Origin: Rhizobium esperanzae
GTDB lineage: Bacteria > Pseudomonadota > Alphaproteobacteria > Rhizobiales > Rhizobiaceae
Direction: 5' to 3'
Assembly (NCBI RefSeq): GCF_002204185.1
Contig: NZ_MXPU01000009.1
Coordinates: forward strand, 1-64,000
DNA length: 64,000 nt
Part shown: positions 37,245-46,806 of the stretch, piece after piece
Layout of the letters: each line of letters opens with the position of its first letter
Numbering within the stretch: the stretch's first letter is position 1
Program-made: the position numbers and the translations under genes
The notes under the pieces: model-generated
What the model saw: the letters and a program-made list of their open reading frames with translations, nothing else
Told to the model about the DNA's origin: nothing
Databases searched by the model: none

Positions 37245-38075
37245 ATGAGACGGATTGCCATGACGGGTGCCGCCGGACGTGTCGGGACGCTGCTGCGCCC
37301 GTTTCTCCGGCAGCATGTTGAGCATCTCCGCCTGATCGATATTCATGAGCCTGCGGATCTGGCCGAGAATGAAGGCTTCGTTGGCGCCGATCTGTCAAAC
37401 CTCGAAGAGGCAACGGCCGCTTTGGGCGGCATTGACGGTGTCGTTCATCTCGCCGGTCTTGCGGGCGGCGTTGATATCAACGCGATATTGCAGGCGAACG
37501 TGCTCGGCACTTACAATCTCTACGAGGCCGCCCGGATCAACAAGGTCGAGCGGGTCGTCTACGCCTCAAGCAACCATGCGACCGGCTTTTATCCCCGCGG
37601 CGAGGTCATTTCGCCGCTCGATCCCATGCGCCCGGACAGTCCCTACGGACTTTCCAAATGCTGGGGCGAGCTGGTGGCGGGGCTTTATTACGACACATCG
37701 GGCATCCGCTCCCTTTCCATCCGCATCGGCAATGCCGGCACCTACCCCAACAGCGAGCGCACGATCGCGATCTGGATCAGCGCCCGGGATCTGGCGCAAC
37801 TGGTGCGGATCGGCCTCACCCATCCGCAGATCGCCGCAACGGTTGTTTACGGTGTTTCCGACACCGACACGAAATGGTGGGACAACGATCTGGCGACGCG
37901 GCTTGGCTACCAGCCGCAGGATCGGCCGCGTGATCACGCCCGTATCGAGGACGGAGCGGAGGGGCGGGTCGCCCGCTCGTTCCAGGGCGGCGGTTTCTGC
38001 GAATTCAATCACGACGGCAACATCCGCATGCGCGATGCCGAGGGCCTGGTCAAAGATCTGGAGACGGTCTCGTGA
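37245..38075 (+). CDS. udh: Uronate dehydrogenase (NAD-dependent)
   Basis: Extended SDR-type enzyme of 276 residues. It opens MRRIAMTGAAGRVGTLLRPF (NAD-binding GxxGxxG). It has VYASSNHATGFYPRGE, the catalytic SPYGLSKCWGE (Tyr and Lys), SLSIRIGNAGTYPN, KWWDND and LGYQPQD with FQGGGFCEF. These match, from memory, the Agrobacterium uronate dehydrogenase, which oxidises galacturonate or glucuronate to the aldaro-lactone. ATG at 37245 is chosen because GGAGGAAGG precedes it; an ATG at 37230 is in frame. It starts the plus-strand catabolic operon, 21 bp after the GntR gene. Confidence 0.85.
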   Translation: MRRIAMTGAAGRVGTLLRPFLRQHVEHLRLIDIHEPADLAENEGFVGADLSNLEEATAALGGIDGVVHLAGLAGGVDINAILQANVLGTYNLYEAARINKVERVVYASSNHATGFYPRGEVISPLDPMRPDSPYGLSKCWGELVAGLYYDTSGIRSLSIRIGNAGTYPNSERTIAIWISARDLAQLVRIGLTHPQIAATVVYGVSDTDTKWWDNDLATRLGYQPQDRPRDHARIEDGAEGRVARSFQGGGFCEFNHDGNIRMRDAEGLVKDLETVS

Positions 38076-38947
38076 CGGCGCCGCGCATCATTGAACCGAA
38101 GATCCGTTCCGTACTGCAGCAACCGCTGACGGTCGGTGAATCGCCCGTATGGGACGAGGAAACCGGCGCTCTCTGGCTTGTCGACATCCTGGCGCCGGCA
38201 ATCCTGCGACTTTCCCCGCAAGGCAAGGTCGATCGCTTCGACATGCCGGCTGCAGTCGGCAGCCTCGGGCTCTGCCGCGACAACAGGATCATCGTTGGTC
38301 TGCAGACGGGCGTCCATCTCTTTGATCCCGTCTCAGGCGATATCGAATTTCTCTGCGATCCGGTCGGGCGCGACATCAATGGCCGCCTCAACGACGGCAA
38401 GGTCGGCCCGGATGGGCATTTCTGGGTCGGCTCGATCAGCGAGGCCAAGCCGCAGATGAACGACGCGGCGCTCTTCCGTGTCGGCGCCGATGGCAGCACG
38501 AAGACGGTGGCAACGGGACTGACGAGCTCCAACGGCCTTGCCTGGTCGCCGGACGGCCGGCGGATGTATCACTCCGACAGCCGACAGTGTTTTCTGCAAG
38601 CCTTCGATTTCGATCCCGCAACGGGTGAGCTCGGCGAAGGACGCCGCCTTCTCAGTTTCACGGAGGAACAAGGGCGGCCGGACGGGGCGACGACCGATCG
38701 CGATGAATTCTACTGGAGCGCCGGCGTTTCCGCCGGCCGCCTGAACAGAATATCGGCCGACGGCGAAATCGTCGAAATCTACATTCTGCCGGTCGCAGCA
38801 CCGACAATGCCGTGTTTCGGAGGGCCGGATTTCACCACCCTCTACGTCACGAGCCTGTCGAGCGACCGCACCGGACGTTTCGAGGCTGGCACGGTCATCG
38901 CCTTCGATGTCGATGCGGAGGGGCTGCCGCCCTTCCGTTTCGGCTGA
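38072..38947 (+). CDS. SMP-30/gluconolactonase-family lactonase
   Basis: Six-bladed beta-propeller hydrolase of 291 residues. It starts with GTG at 38072, overlapping the TGA of the dehydrogenase (GTGA). Metal-site motifs are GESPVWDEETGALWLVDI (Glu), NGRLNDGKVGPDGHFWVGS (Asn, Asp), SSNGLAWSPDG (Asn) and QGRPDGATTDRDEFYWSA (Asp). Family enzymes open sugar lactones; here the natural substrate would be the aldaro-lactone made by the preceding dehydrogenase. Confidence 0.9.
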   Translation: MTAPRIIEPKIRSVLQQPLTVGESPVWDEETGALWLVDILAPAILRLSPQGKVDRFDMPAAVGSLGLCRDNRIIVGLQTGVHLFDPVSGDIEFLCDPVGRDINGRLNDGKVGPDGHFWVGSISEAKPQMNDAALFRVGADGSTKTVATGLTSSNGLAWSPDGRRMYHSDSRQCFLQAFDFDPATGELGEGRRLLSFTEEQGRPDGATTDRDEFYWSAGVSAGRLNRISADGEIVEIYILPVAAPTMPCFGGPDFTTLYVTSLSSDRTGRFEAGTVIAFDVDAEGLPPFRFG

Positions 38948-38982
38948 CGATCAACTGGAAGAAAAGCGAACGGGGGAGAAAA

Positions 38983-39927
38983 ATGAGCATCGCGATCATG
39001 CGCAAGGCGCTTAGGGGCGTGTCGGGCGTTCCGGTCACGGCTTATGACGCCGGGGGGGAAGTCGAGCCCCGGATTACCGCGAAGGTCTATGAGCGGGTGG
39101 CCGTGGCCGGCATTCACAACATCGTCGCGGCCGGCAATACCGGAGAATTCTATGCTCTGACGCCGCAGGAGATCCGGATCGTCCACGAGGCGGCGGTATC
39201 GGGTGTTGATGGCCGCGCGCCGGTGACGGCGGCGATCGGTCGGTCGCTGCGCGAAGCGATCGGCATGGCCAGGGATGCGTCCGCGATCGGCGCATCGGCG
39301 GTCATGTCGCATCAGCCCGTCGATCCTTTCGCGGCACCATCGGCCCAGATCGATTATTTCTGCAATCTCGCCGATGCTTCCCCCCTGCCGCTCGTCGCCT
39401 ATGTCAGGGCGGAAGGCTTCAGCGTCGCCGAGATCGTCCGCCTCGCCAACCACGGCAATATTGCCGGCATCAAGTTCGCCACGACTGATCTGATGCTGCT
39501 GTCGCGGGCGATCCCCGCGGCCGATCCGAATGGCGCGCTGTTTGTGTGCGGCCTGGCGGAGAGCTGGGCGCCGACATTCACCGCAGCCGGCGCGCGCGGC
39601 TTCACCTCGGGCCTCGTCAACGTCGCACCGAAACTTTCGCTTGCCGTGCACGAAGCGCTTGAAAAAGGCGATTTCGCCGCGGCGAGATCGATCGTCAACA
39701 AGCTCGAACCCTTCGAGCGGATGCGCACCAAATTCCGCAACGGCGCGAACGTCACCGTCGTGAAAGAGGCCGTCACCTATTCCGGCCTCGATGTCGGCTC
39801 GGTGCGCGTGCCGGGATTGCCGCGGCTCGACGCGCAGGATCGCGACGAGCTGCATCGGCTGCTTCGAGGCTGGGAGGCCGAGGGCGATATCCAAACGGAC
39901 CGGCAGGACGTGAAGGCAGCCGGCTAA
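38983..39927 (+). CDS. DapA-family lyase/dehydratase (keto-deoxy-aldarate type)
   Basis: Class I aldolase-fold protein of 314 residues (dihydrodipicolinate synthase/N-acetylneuraminate lyase family). It shows VSGVPVTAYDAGGEVEP, GIHNIVAAGNTGEFYALTPQ (substrate loop) and the Schiff-base Lys region GNIAGIKFATTDL. The carboxylate motif is GNTGE, whereas DapA has GTTGE. ATG at 38983 follows GGGGGAG. In uronate oxidation a DapA-family enzyme converts 5-keto-4-deoxy-glucarate to alpha-ketoglutarate semialdehyde, which fits this position. A different keto-acid aldolase activity cannot be excluded. Confidence 0.85.
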   Translation: MSIAIMRKALRGVSGVPVTAYDAGGEVEPRITAKVYERVAVAGIHNIVAAGNTGEFYALTPQEIRIVHEAAVSGVDGRAPVTAAIGRSLREAIGMARDASAIGASAVMSHQPVDPFAAPSAQIDYFCNLADASPLPLVAYVRAEGFSVAEIVRLANHGNIAGIKFATTDLMLLSRAIPAADPNGALFVCGLAESWAPTFTAAGARGFTSGLVNVAPKLSLAVHEALEKGDFAAARSIVNKLEPFERMRTKFRNGANVTVVKEAVTYSGLDVGSVRVPGLPRLDAQDRDELHRLLRGWEAEGDIQTDRQDVKAAG

Positions 39928-39972
39928 GTTCGAACATCATTCCCGCAAGCAACAGGATTGGGAGGTCTTGAG

Positions 39973-41559
39973 ATGCTGAAACAGCTACTGACGACGATCG
40001 CTATGACAGGCGCCCTGATGGCGGCACAGCCGAGCCTGGCGGCATCGCCGCCCAATATGCTCGTCATAGGCACGAATCTGACCGGCATCCGCACGCTCGA
40101 TCCGGCCCAGAACAATGCCCGCACGGTCTCCGAGCTGATCTCGAACCTCTACGATAACCTCGTGCAACTGTCGCCGGACGATTTGAAGACGCTGAAGCCG
40201 ATGCTGGCGACGCAATGGAGCGTATCGCCCGACGGCAAGATCATCACGCTGACCCTGCGCGACGACGCGGTCTTCCAGAGCGGCAACAAGGTGACCGCCG
40301 AGGACGCGGCCTGGTCGATCCAGCGTGTCATCAAGATGGGCCAGGTCGGCTCCACCGACGTCGCGCTCTGGGGCTTCACGGCCGATAACGTCGAAAAGCT
40401 CGTCCGCGCCAAGGACGAACACACGCTGGAGATCGAGCTGCCGCAGGCGGTCAATACCGACCTGGTGCTCTATTCGCTGGCAGGCTCCTCGATCGGCATC
40501 GTCGACAAAAAGACGGTGCTGTCGCATGAGGCGAACGGCGATTTCGGCGGCGCCTGGCTCTCGGCCAATTCCGCCGGCAGCGGCCCGTTCACTCTGGCGC
40601 AATGGCGGCCGAACGACGTGGCGATCTTCAATGCACAGCCGAAATATTGGGGCGGCAAGCCGGCCATGGCCCGCGTCGTCGCCCGCCACATTCCGGAATC
40701 CGGCAATCTCAGGCTTCAGCTGGAGGCCGGCGACGTCGATGTCGGCCAGTATGTGGCGAGCGGCGATCTCGATGCACTCTCCAGCAACAAGGATATGGTC
40801 ATCGACAACGTTCCGGGTCTCGGCTTCTATTACATAGCCCTGAACCAGAAAGACCCTGACCTGCAGAAGCCGAAGGTTCGCGAGGCCTTCCAGCACGCCT
40901 TCGACTGGAAGGCGATCTCCGGCAACATCATGCGCTACACCGGCTTTCCCTGGCAGTCGATGATCCCGCGCGGGATGATCGGCGCTCCCGAAGAGGCTGC
41001 GGTCCGCTATGACTACGATCCCGCCAAGGCCAAGCAGCTGCTGGCGGAGGCCGGATATCCCAATGGCCTGAAGAAAGTGCTCAATCCGTCGGGGGCACCA
41101 ACCTTGCCCTTCGCGGAAGCGCTGCAGGCGAGCGCACGAGCCGCCGGCTTCGATCTCGATCTCGTACCCGGCGAATTCACGCCCGCCTTCCGCGAGCGCA
41201 AATTCGAAGTGCTGCTCGGCAATTCCGGCGCCCGCCTGCCCGATCCCTTCGCCGTCGCCACGCAATACGCCTTCAATCCCGACAATAGCGACGAGGCACG
41301 CCTCGGCAGCTATTATCTCTGGCGTACCGGCATGAAGGTGGACGAGCTCAACACGCTCATCGATCAATCGATGAAGGAGCGCGACACGGGCAAACGCACC
41401 GATATCTTCAAGAAGATGGACGGCATCTATGCCGGCATGGCTTCCCCGCTCGTCATCTTCTTCCAGCGAACCGACCCCTATGTCATGCGCGCCAACGTGA
41501 AGGGCTATCACGGGCACACGACCTGGTCGACGCGCTGGCATGATGTGACCAAGGAGTAG
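39973..41559 (+). CDS. Oligopeptide-type ABC transporter substrate-binding protein (family 5)
   Basis: Periplasmic binding protein of 528 residues. The start is ATG at 39973 (MLKQLLTTIAMTGALMAAQP), eight bases after GGAGG, giving a Sec signal peptide cleaved near SLAAS. Core: TLDPAQNNARTVSELISNLY, SVSPDGKIITLTLRDDAVFQ, GNKVTAEDAAWSIQRVI, GSGPFTLAQWRPND and KVREAFQHAFDWKAI. It begins the second complete transporter of this locus, 45 bp after the DapA-family gene. It is not close to the 645-residue binding protein of the divergent operon, so the ligands probably differ. Confidence 0.94.
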   Translation: MLKQLLTTIAMTGALMAAQPSLAASPPNMLVIGTNLTGIRTLDPAQNNARTVSELISNLYDNLVQLSPDDLKTLKPMLATQWSVSPDGKIITLTLRDDAVFQSGNKVTAEDAAWSIQRVIKMGQVGSTDVALWGFTADNVEKLVRAKDEHTLEIELPQAVNTDLVLYSLAGSSIGIVDKKTVLSHEANGDFGGAWLSANSAGSGPFTLAQWRPNDVAIFNAQPKYWGGKPAMARVVARHIPESGNLRLQLEAGDVDVGQYVASGDLDALSSNKDMVIDNVPGLGFYYIALNQKDPDLQKPKVREAFQHAFDWKAISGNIMRYTGFPWQSMIPRGMIGAPEEAAVRYDYDPAKAKQLLAEAGYPNGLKKVLNPSGAPTLPFAEALQASARAAGFDLDLVPGEFTPAFRERKFEVLLGNSGARLPDPFAVATQYAFNPDNSDEARLGSYYLWRTGMKVDELNTLIDQSMKERDTGKRTDIFKKMDGIYAGMASPLVIFFQRTDPYVMRANVKGYHGHTTWSTRWHDVTKE

Positions 41560-41564
41560 AGCGC

Positions 41565-42662
41565 GTGGCGAGCGCCGATCTGACATCGAAGCGGGAGGCG
41601 AGCCGCCGCTCGGCGGAGGGCGGGTTCGCCGATGCGGCCCCGCACCCTCTGATCAGCCTGCTACGGCGTCTGGCGGGGCGGGTGGTGGCTGTCGTCACGA
41701 CGCTGCTCGGCCTGCTCTTCCTCACCTTCTCGATGGGCCGCCTGCTGCCCGCCGACCCGGTGCTATCAATCACCGGGGCGGAGGTCAGCAAGGAGGTTTA
41801 CGATCGGGTCTATAACGAGCTGGGGCTCGGCCAGCCGATATGGATGCAGTTTCTCTCCTATGTCGGCAAGATCGCCACAGGTGACCTCGGCATGTCGGCG
41901 ACGACGGGACAGCCGATCCTGACCGATCTAATGACGATCTTTCCCGCGACCATCGAGCTTGCCATCATCGCCATGATCATCGGCGCAATTATCGGCATCC
42001 CGCTCGGCATCACCGCCGCCGTTAGGCGGGGGACCGTGATCGACCACATCGCCCGCATCGTTGCCCTTGCCGGCCATTCCATTCCGATCTTCTGGACCGG
42101 TCTGATGGCGCTCTTCGTCTTCTATGCGAAGCTGAAGCTGGTCGGCGCATCGGGCCGGGTCGACGTCTTCTACGAAGGCCTCGTCACACCGATGACCGGC
42201 TTCCTGCTGATCGATGCTGCGATCCAGGGCCAATGGGACGTATTTTACAACGCGCTCGGCCACATCATCCTGCCGGCGGCGATCCTCGGCTATTACTCCG
42301 TCGCCTATATCAGCCGCATGTCGCGAAGCTTCATGCTGGAACAGCTGAGCCAGGAATACATCATCACTGCGCGGGCGAAGGGGCTCGGCACCCGCAAGGT
42401 CATCTGGCGCCATGCTTTTCGGAATATCCGCGTGCAGCTCCTGACCATCCTGGCGCTGACCTTCGGCGGCCTGCTCGAAGGCGCGGTGCTGATCGAGACG
42501 GTTTTCGGCTGGCCGGGGCTCGGGCAGTATCTCACCCGCGGACTGCAGATGAACGACATGAACGTCGTGATGGGCTCGGTGCTGACGATCGGCGCCGTGT
42601 TCCTGACAATCAACATCCTGTCCGACGTGCTTTATCGCATCCTTGATCCGAGAACACGGTGA
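41565..42662 (+). CDS. Oligopeptide-type ABC transporter permease (DppB type)
   Basis: Inner-membrane permease of 365 residues. It starts with GTG at 41565, eight bases after AAGGAG and five bases after the binding-protein stop. About 35 hydrophilic residues precede the first helix. The DppB signatures GDLGMSATTGQPI, PLGITAAVRRGTVIDH and the EAA loop EYIITARAKGLGTRKVIWRH are present, and it ends RILDPRTR. No stem-loop separates it from the binding-protein gene, unlike the other ABC operons here. Confidence 0.93.
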   Translation: MASADLTSKREASRRSAEGGFADAAPHPLISLLRRLAGRVVAVVTTLLGLLFLTFSMGRLLPADPVLSITGAEVSKEVYDRVYNELGLGQPIWMQFLSYVGKIATGDLGMSATTGQPILTDLMTIFPATIELAIIAMIIGAIIGIPLGITAAVRRGTVIDHIARIVALAGHSIPIFWTGLMALFVFYAKLKLVGASGRVDVFYEGLVTPMTGFLLIDAAIQGQWDVFYNALGHIILPAAILGYYSVAYISRMSRSFMLEQLSQEYIITARAKGLGTRKVIWRHAFRNIRVQLLTILALTFGGLLEGAVLIETVFGWPGLGQYLTRGLQMNDMNVVMGSVLTIGAVFLTINILSDVLYRILDPRTR

Positions 42663-42666
42663 CGCA

Positions 42667-43602
42667 ATGACGATCTCCACCGAAGACGCAGACAGCAGCA
42701 ACGCCGGCGGCTTTCGCGGATGGCTGCTGGCGCCGGAGCCACAGGGCTGGTTCCACTCGTCGGCGCAGCAGCTCCATCAGGGCTGGCAGAAGTTCAGCCT
42801 GCATCCGCTGGGATTGGCGGGCCTCATTGTCATCGTGCTCCTGATCGTGGTGGCGACCGCAGCCCCCCTGCTGACGGGCTACGATCCGATCATCCAGGAT
42901 ATGGCCGGTCGGCTTGCGCCCCCTTCGGCCGAGCACTGGCTCGGCACCGATAATTTCGGCCGCGACGTCTTTTCTCGGGTGATCTACGGCGCGCGCACGA
43001 CGCTCTACATCATCATGCTCGTCACGATCATCGTCGCCCCCCTCGGCCTGCTGATCGGCACCTTCTCGGGCTATTTCGGCGGAAACGTCGATGAAATCCT
43101 GATGCGCATCACCGATATCTTCCTCTCATTCCCAGGCCTCGTGCTGGCGCTCGGTTTTGCCGCAGCGCTCGGTCCGGGCATCACCAACGCAATCATCGCC
43201 ATTTCGCTGACCGCCTGGCCGCCGATCGCGCGACTGGCGCGCGCCGAGACGCTCAGCCTGCGCAAGGCGGATTATATCGCCGCCGTACGCTTGCAGGGCG
43301 CGACCTCGCTCGCAATCATCACCCGCCACATCCTGCCGATGTGCATTCCGTCGGTGATCGTCCGCGTCACGCTCAACATGGCCGGCATCATCATCACCGC
43401 CGCCGGCCTCGGCTTTCTCGGCCTCGGCGCACAGCCGCCATGGCCGGAATGGGGCTCGATGGCCGCAAGCGGGCGCGAATTCATGCTCGACAGCCCGTGG
43501 GTGATCGCAGCGCCCGGCATCGCCATTGCGCTCGTCAGCCTCGCTTTCAACCTCGTCGGCGATGCGCTTCGCGACGTCCTCGATCCCAGGGGGGCGGAAT
43601 GA
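42667..43602 (+). CDS. Oligopeptide-type ABC transporter permease (DppC type)
   Basis: Inner-membrane permease of 311 residues. The start is ATG at 42667 (MTISTEDADSS), four bases after the DppB-type stop. It has the DppC signatures HWLGTDNFGRDVFSRVIYGA, SGYFGGNVDEILMRITDIFL and the EAA loop (YIAAVRLQGATSLAIITRH), ending LRDVLDPRG. It lacks the long periplasmic insertion seen in the DppC of the divergent operon (31991-33112). Its stop overlaps the start of the ATPase gene. Confidence 0.93.
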   Translation: MTISTEDADSSNAGGFRGWLLAPEPQGWFHSSAQQLHQGWQKFSLHPLGLAGLIVIVLLIVVATAAPLLTGYDPIIQDMAGRLAPPSAEHWLGTDNFGRDVFSRVIYGARTTLYIIMLVTIIVAPLGLLIGTFSGYFGGNVDEILMRITDIFLSFPGLVLALGFAAALGPGITNAIIAISLTAWPPIARLARAETLSLRKADYIAAVRLQGATSLAIITRHILPMCIPSVIVRVTLNMAGIIITAAGLGFLGLGAQPPWPEWGSMAASGREFMLDSPWVIAAPGIAIALVSLAFNLVGDALRDVLDPRGAE

Positions 43603-44453
43603 CCGAGCTGATCGATATCCGCAACCTCGAAATCGCCTATGCCGGCGGCCATATGCGCGCCGTGCGCGGCGTGAGTTTTACGCTCGGACAGGAAAAACTC
43701 GGCATCGTCGGCGAATCCGGATCGGGCAAGTCCACCGTCGGCCGCGCCATCATGAAACTCCTGCCGCCGACGGCTGAGGTCAGCGCCGAGCGGATGCGCT
43801 TTGGTGAACTCGATCTGCTGAAGGCGGACGAGAAAACGATGATGACGATCCGGGGACGGCGCATCGGGCTCATCCTGCAGGATCCGAAATATTCGCTCAA
43901 TCCGGTCATGCGGGTCGGCGAACAGATCGCCGAGACCTACAGCCTCCACCATCCCAAGGAGAGTGCTAGGAAGGCTTACGGCCAGGCGCTCGAAATGCTC
44001 GAAGCCGTCAAGATCCGCGATCCCGAGCGCGTCGCCCGTCTCTATCCGCACGAAATTTCGGGCGGGATGGGCCAGCGCGTGATGATCGCCATGATGCTGA
44101 TCGCGGAACCAGAAGTGCTGATCGCCGACGAGCCGACGTCGGCGCTCGACGTGACGGTGCGGCTCGAGATCCTGGCTCTCCTCGACGAGCTGGTCTTGCG
44201 CCGCAATCTCGGCCTGATCTTCATCAGCCACGACCTCAATCTCATCCGCAATTTCTGTGACCGCGTCCTCATCATGTATGCCGGCCGCGTCGTGGAAGTG
44301 CTCGAGGCGCGTGATCTCGACAAGGCGAAGCATCCTTATACGCAAGGGCTGCTGGCATCGCTGCCGAAGATCGAGGATCCACCGGCGCGGCTGCCGATCC
44401 TGAAGCGTGATCCCGCCTGGCTTGACGATTTTGCAGTGGAGCCGCCGCGATGA
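43599..44453 (+). CDS. Oligopeptide-type ABC transporter ATPase (DppD type)
   Basis: Cytoplasmic ATPase of 284 residues. Walker [10 protein letters not shown] (about 37-45), Q-loop [12 protein letters not shown], signature [15 protein letters not shown] (the Q-to-G change in SGGMRQ is a minor deviation), Walker [13 protein letters not shown] and [12 protein letters not shown]. It ends with the oligopeptide-transport C-terminal extension. The start forms an ATGA overlap with the preceding permease. Here the two ATPases are separate genes, unlike the fusion in the divergent operon. Confidence 0.93.
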   Translation: MTELIDIRNLEIAYAGGHMRAVRGVSFTLGQEKLGIVGESGSGKSTVGRAIMKLLPPTAEVSAERMRFGELDLLKADEKTMMTIRGRRIGLILQDPKYSLNPVMRVGEQIAETYSLHHPKESARKAYGQALEMLEAVKIRDPERVARLYPHEISGGMGQRVMIAMMLIAEPEVLIADEPTSALDVTVRLEILALLDELVLRRNLGLIFISHDLNLIRNFCDRVLIMYAGRVVEVLEARDLDKAKHPYTQGLLASLPKIEDPPARLPILKRDPAWLDDFAVEPPR

Positions 44454-45193
44454 TCCGGATCGACAATCTCACCATCCGCTTCGGGCATGGGCAAAGGCCT
44501 GTCGTCAGAGACGTCAATCTCGCCGTCGAGAGCGGCACGGCCTTCGGTCTCGTCGGCGAATCCGGCTGCGGCAAATCTACGGTTCTTCGGGCGCTTTCCG
44601 GCCTCAACGCCGATTATGACGGGCAGATCGCGCTCAATGGCGAAACGCTCGACCGGCAGCGCAGCCGGCCGTTCTTCCGCCGGGTGCAGATGGTGTTCCA
44701 GGATCCATACGGATCGCTCCATCCGCGCAAGACCATCCGGTCGCAGTTGCAGGAGCCCTTGCGCAACCAGGGTCTGGACAGGAATTCCGTCGATGTGAAC
44801 GCCGTGCTCAGATCCGTCGGCCTCGACCCGGCGCTAAGCTACCGGTTTCCGCATCAACTCTCCGGCGGGCAGCGCCAGCGCGTGGCGATCGCCCGCGCCC
44901 TGATGCTGAACCCCGACGTCCTGCTTCTCGATGAACCGACGTCGGCGCTCGACGTCTCGGTCCAGGCCGAAATCCTCAATCTGCTGCAGGACCTGCGCAA
45001 GGAGCGCGGCCTCACCTATCTCCTCGTCAGCCACGACCTCGCCGTCGTCTCCCATATGTGCAGCCGGGTCGCCATCATGGAAGCGGGTGAGATCGTCGAA
45101 CAGGTCGATATCGAGGCCTTGCGAAGAGGCGCGGTCGAACATCCCTATTCGCAGCGCCTGCTGCGGGCGAGCAGGATGTACGGCAGGGGTTAG
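44450..45193 (+). CDS. Oligopeptide-type ABC transporter ATPase (DppF type)
   Basis: Cytoplasmic ATPase of 247 residues. Walker A GESGCGKST (about 36-44), Q-loop MVFQDPYGSLHP, signature LSGGQRQRVAIARAL and Walker [13 protein letters not shown]. The C-terminal extension is short compared with usual DppF (about 320 residues), but the ATPase core is complete. It overlaps the DppD-type gene by four bases. Last gene of the plus-strand uronate operon. Confidence 0.93.
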   Translation: MIRIDNLTIRFGHGQRPVVRDVNLAVESGTAFGLVGESGCGKSTVLRALSGLNADYDGQIALNGETLDRQRSRPFFRRVQMVFQDPYGSLHPRKTIRSQLQEPLRNQGLDRNSVDVNAVLRSVGLDPALSYRFPHQLSGGQRQRVAIARALMLNPDVLLLDEPTSALDVSVQAEILNLLQDLRKERGLTYLLVSHDLAVVSHMCSRVAIMEAGEIVEQVDIEALRRGAVEHPYSQRLLRASRMYGRG

Positions 45194-45430
45194 CCCCTTC
45201 TGTCAAACACCGCCGGCAGTCCCGGCAACGACCGCTTCGATGATGGCCGCCGGCGGTTCAGCCTTGGTGCGCTCTTTCCTGTGAGCACGCCAACCTCGCG
45301 ACACAACCAGAGTGACATTTGGCTGGCGGACAATGTATCAATACGATCATTGCCTTGAAGCCGTTATCCCGATTCGATCAAAATCCTACCCGGCCATTGT
45401 CCGCCCGTATATTCGAAAGGCGTCATCCTC

Positions 45431-46525
45431 GTGCCCACTCTGGTTCTTCCCAGCCGCCCGTTATCGCTTGCACCCGATGTGATCTCTACACCGCGAGCTT
45501 ATTTTTGGGCCGCCCCGTTCATGCTGGCCCTGACGGTGTTGATGCTCATCTGGGAAGGACCCGGCGTCATCAGGGATTTTCAGATCAGCCAAAATCCTCT
45601 GGTTCTTGAGGACGGTGATGTTCAAAATGGGCGATGCACGACACGCAAGCTCTTCTTTACCGACTGCAGCGCGCGCCTCATCTACAGTTACGACGGGCGG
45701 AACTACGACACGGAAGTCGACGTGATGTTTGTCGATTTTCATACCGGCGATTATGAAACCGGTGTCGTGATTTCGGCCGACCATCCGGAATTGGCAACGA
45801 TCAGCCTCGGTCTGGACAAGCTCTGGAACCGGATCATCACCCTCAGCACATTTGCCCTGTTGCTCGGTGGCATGAGCCTTGGGACATTGTTCCAGGTTGT
45901 GCGGATATGGCGTGTCAAACGGCATCTGCGCCAGCCAGCCTTGTTGAACGACATACCGGTCGAAATCACAGCCTTCGATCGCAAGCGCAATATCCTATCC
46001 GTTACCTATAACGACAAAATCGCGAGTGATAAGACCGGCCGATCGGCTTACACGCGCATGAAAAAGGGCGAGGAGCCTTTGATCGTGGGTGAAGCAAATG
46101 GCAAAGCCGTTGGGCTGGCCGTCCGGCATGGCAAGACAGCCCTGCCGGTGCTTCTGGATAATCGGCTGCAGCGTGTCGAGCTGACGGAGACCGAGCGAAA
46201 CCTTGCCCTTTCCCCGTTCGCGCGATCCGACGCCGACCAGGCCGTGCCTGTCTTGAGTGAGCAACCCAAGAAAACGATGTCGATCGGAGGGCGGCTCCGG
46301 CTGTTTTTTGGCACCATGCTCTTGATCCTGGGCGGTTTGGTTGGTTTCTGGCTGTGGTATGTGACCAGTGCCAGCACACCGTTTCAGTCGCCGGGGATGG
46401 ACATCAACAATCTCATGCCGACGCCATTGAACAAATGGGGATGCATTCAATTGCAAAAGCGGTTCGGCCAGGATCGCGCTCCTTTCGGATGCGTTGCTGA
46501 CGACTATACAAGCTGGAAATACTGA
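45431..46525 (+). CDS. Membrane protein of unknown function
   Basis: I do not recognise the family. The 364-residue protein starts with GTG at 45431, without a strong ribosome-binding site. It has three likely membrane helices: about 26-45 (YFWAAPFMLALTVLMLIW), 136-158 (IITLSTFALLLGGMSLGTLF) and 288-310 (LFFGTMLLILGGLVGFWLWY). The first loop (about 60-130) has paired cysteines (GRCTTRKLFFTDCSARLIYS), hinting at an extracytoplasmic fold with a disulfide. Two further cysteines are near the C-terminus (WGCIQL, FGCVADD). It stands alone after the uronate operon. Confidence 0.75.
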   Translation: MPTLVLPSRPLSLAPDVISTPRAYFWAAPFMLALTVLMLIWEGPGVIRDFQISQNPLVLEDGDVQNGRCTTRKLFFTDCSARLIYSYDGRNYDTEVDVMFVDFHTGDYETGVVISADHPELATISLGLDKLWNRIITLSTFALLLGGMSLGTLFQVVRIWRVKRHLRQPALLNDIPVEITAFDRKRNILSVTYNDKIASDKTGRSAYTRMKKGEEPLIVGEANGKAVGLAVRHGKTALPVLLDNRLQRVELTETERNLALSPFARSDADQAVPVLSEQPKKTMSIGGRLRLFFGTMLLILGGLVGFWLWYVTSASTPFQSPGMDINNLMPTPLNKWGCIQLQKRFGQDRAPFGCVADDYTSWKY

Positions 46526-46721
46526 AGGCCCTTCTCCGAGCCTCCGCATCGGTTCAAAAATCAGCCGGATGCCGGAAGGAACAGGCCATCAAATCTTGCG
46601 CTTCACCTTGCGATGAGGTGGATTTCTCAAATTCTGCTTCGGAGCGGGGATGCATTCCTCCGCCTCGTTGGTTTCCAACTCCTCGATAATGGGGAGCCGG
46701 ACACTCTCGCCCGCCTGTACA

Positions 46722-46735
46722 CAAGTGAACACTTG
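46722..46735. promoter_or_regulatory. Palindrome in the eamA upstream region
   Basis: CAAGTG-AA-CACTTG (46722-46735) is a perfect 6-bp dyad overlapping a -35-like TTGACA (46733-46738). This is a plausible operator-promoter arrangement for the EamA gene, but no clear -10 was found at the right spacing. Confidence 0.4.
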
Positions 46736-46766
46736 ACATCGGCCGCGTTAAAGCCGAAGCCGCACT

Positions 46767-46791
46767 CGGCCGCGCATGCGCGGCCGTTTTT
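46767..46791 (+). terminator. Terminator-like hairpin in the leader of the EamA gene
   Basis: CGGCCGCGCA/TGCGCGGCCG (46767-46786) is a perfect 20-base palindrome followed by five T. It ends only 15 bases before the ATG at 46807. It either ends an upstream transcript or acts as an attenuator of the EamA gene. Confidence 0.6.
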
Positions 46792-46806
46792 GCGAGGATT
46801 CGAGAA

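Noticed and set aside
39985..41586. Long minus-strand open frame (533 codons)
   Set aside because: It is fully antisense to the clear binding-protein gene, has Arg/Gly/His-rich shadow composition and no recognisable domain.
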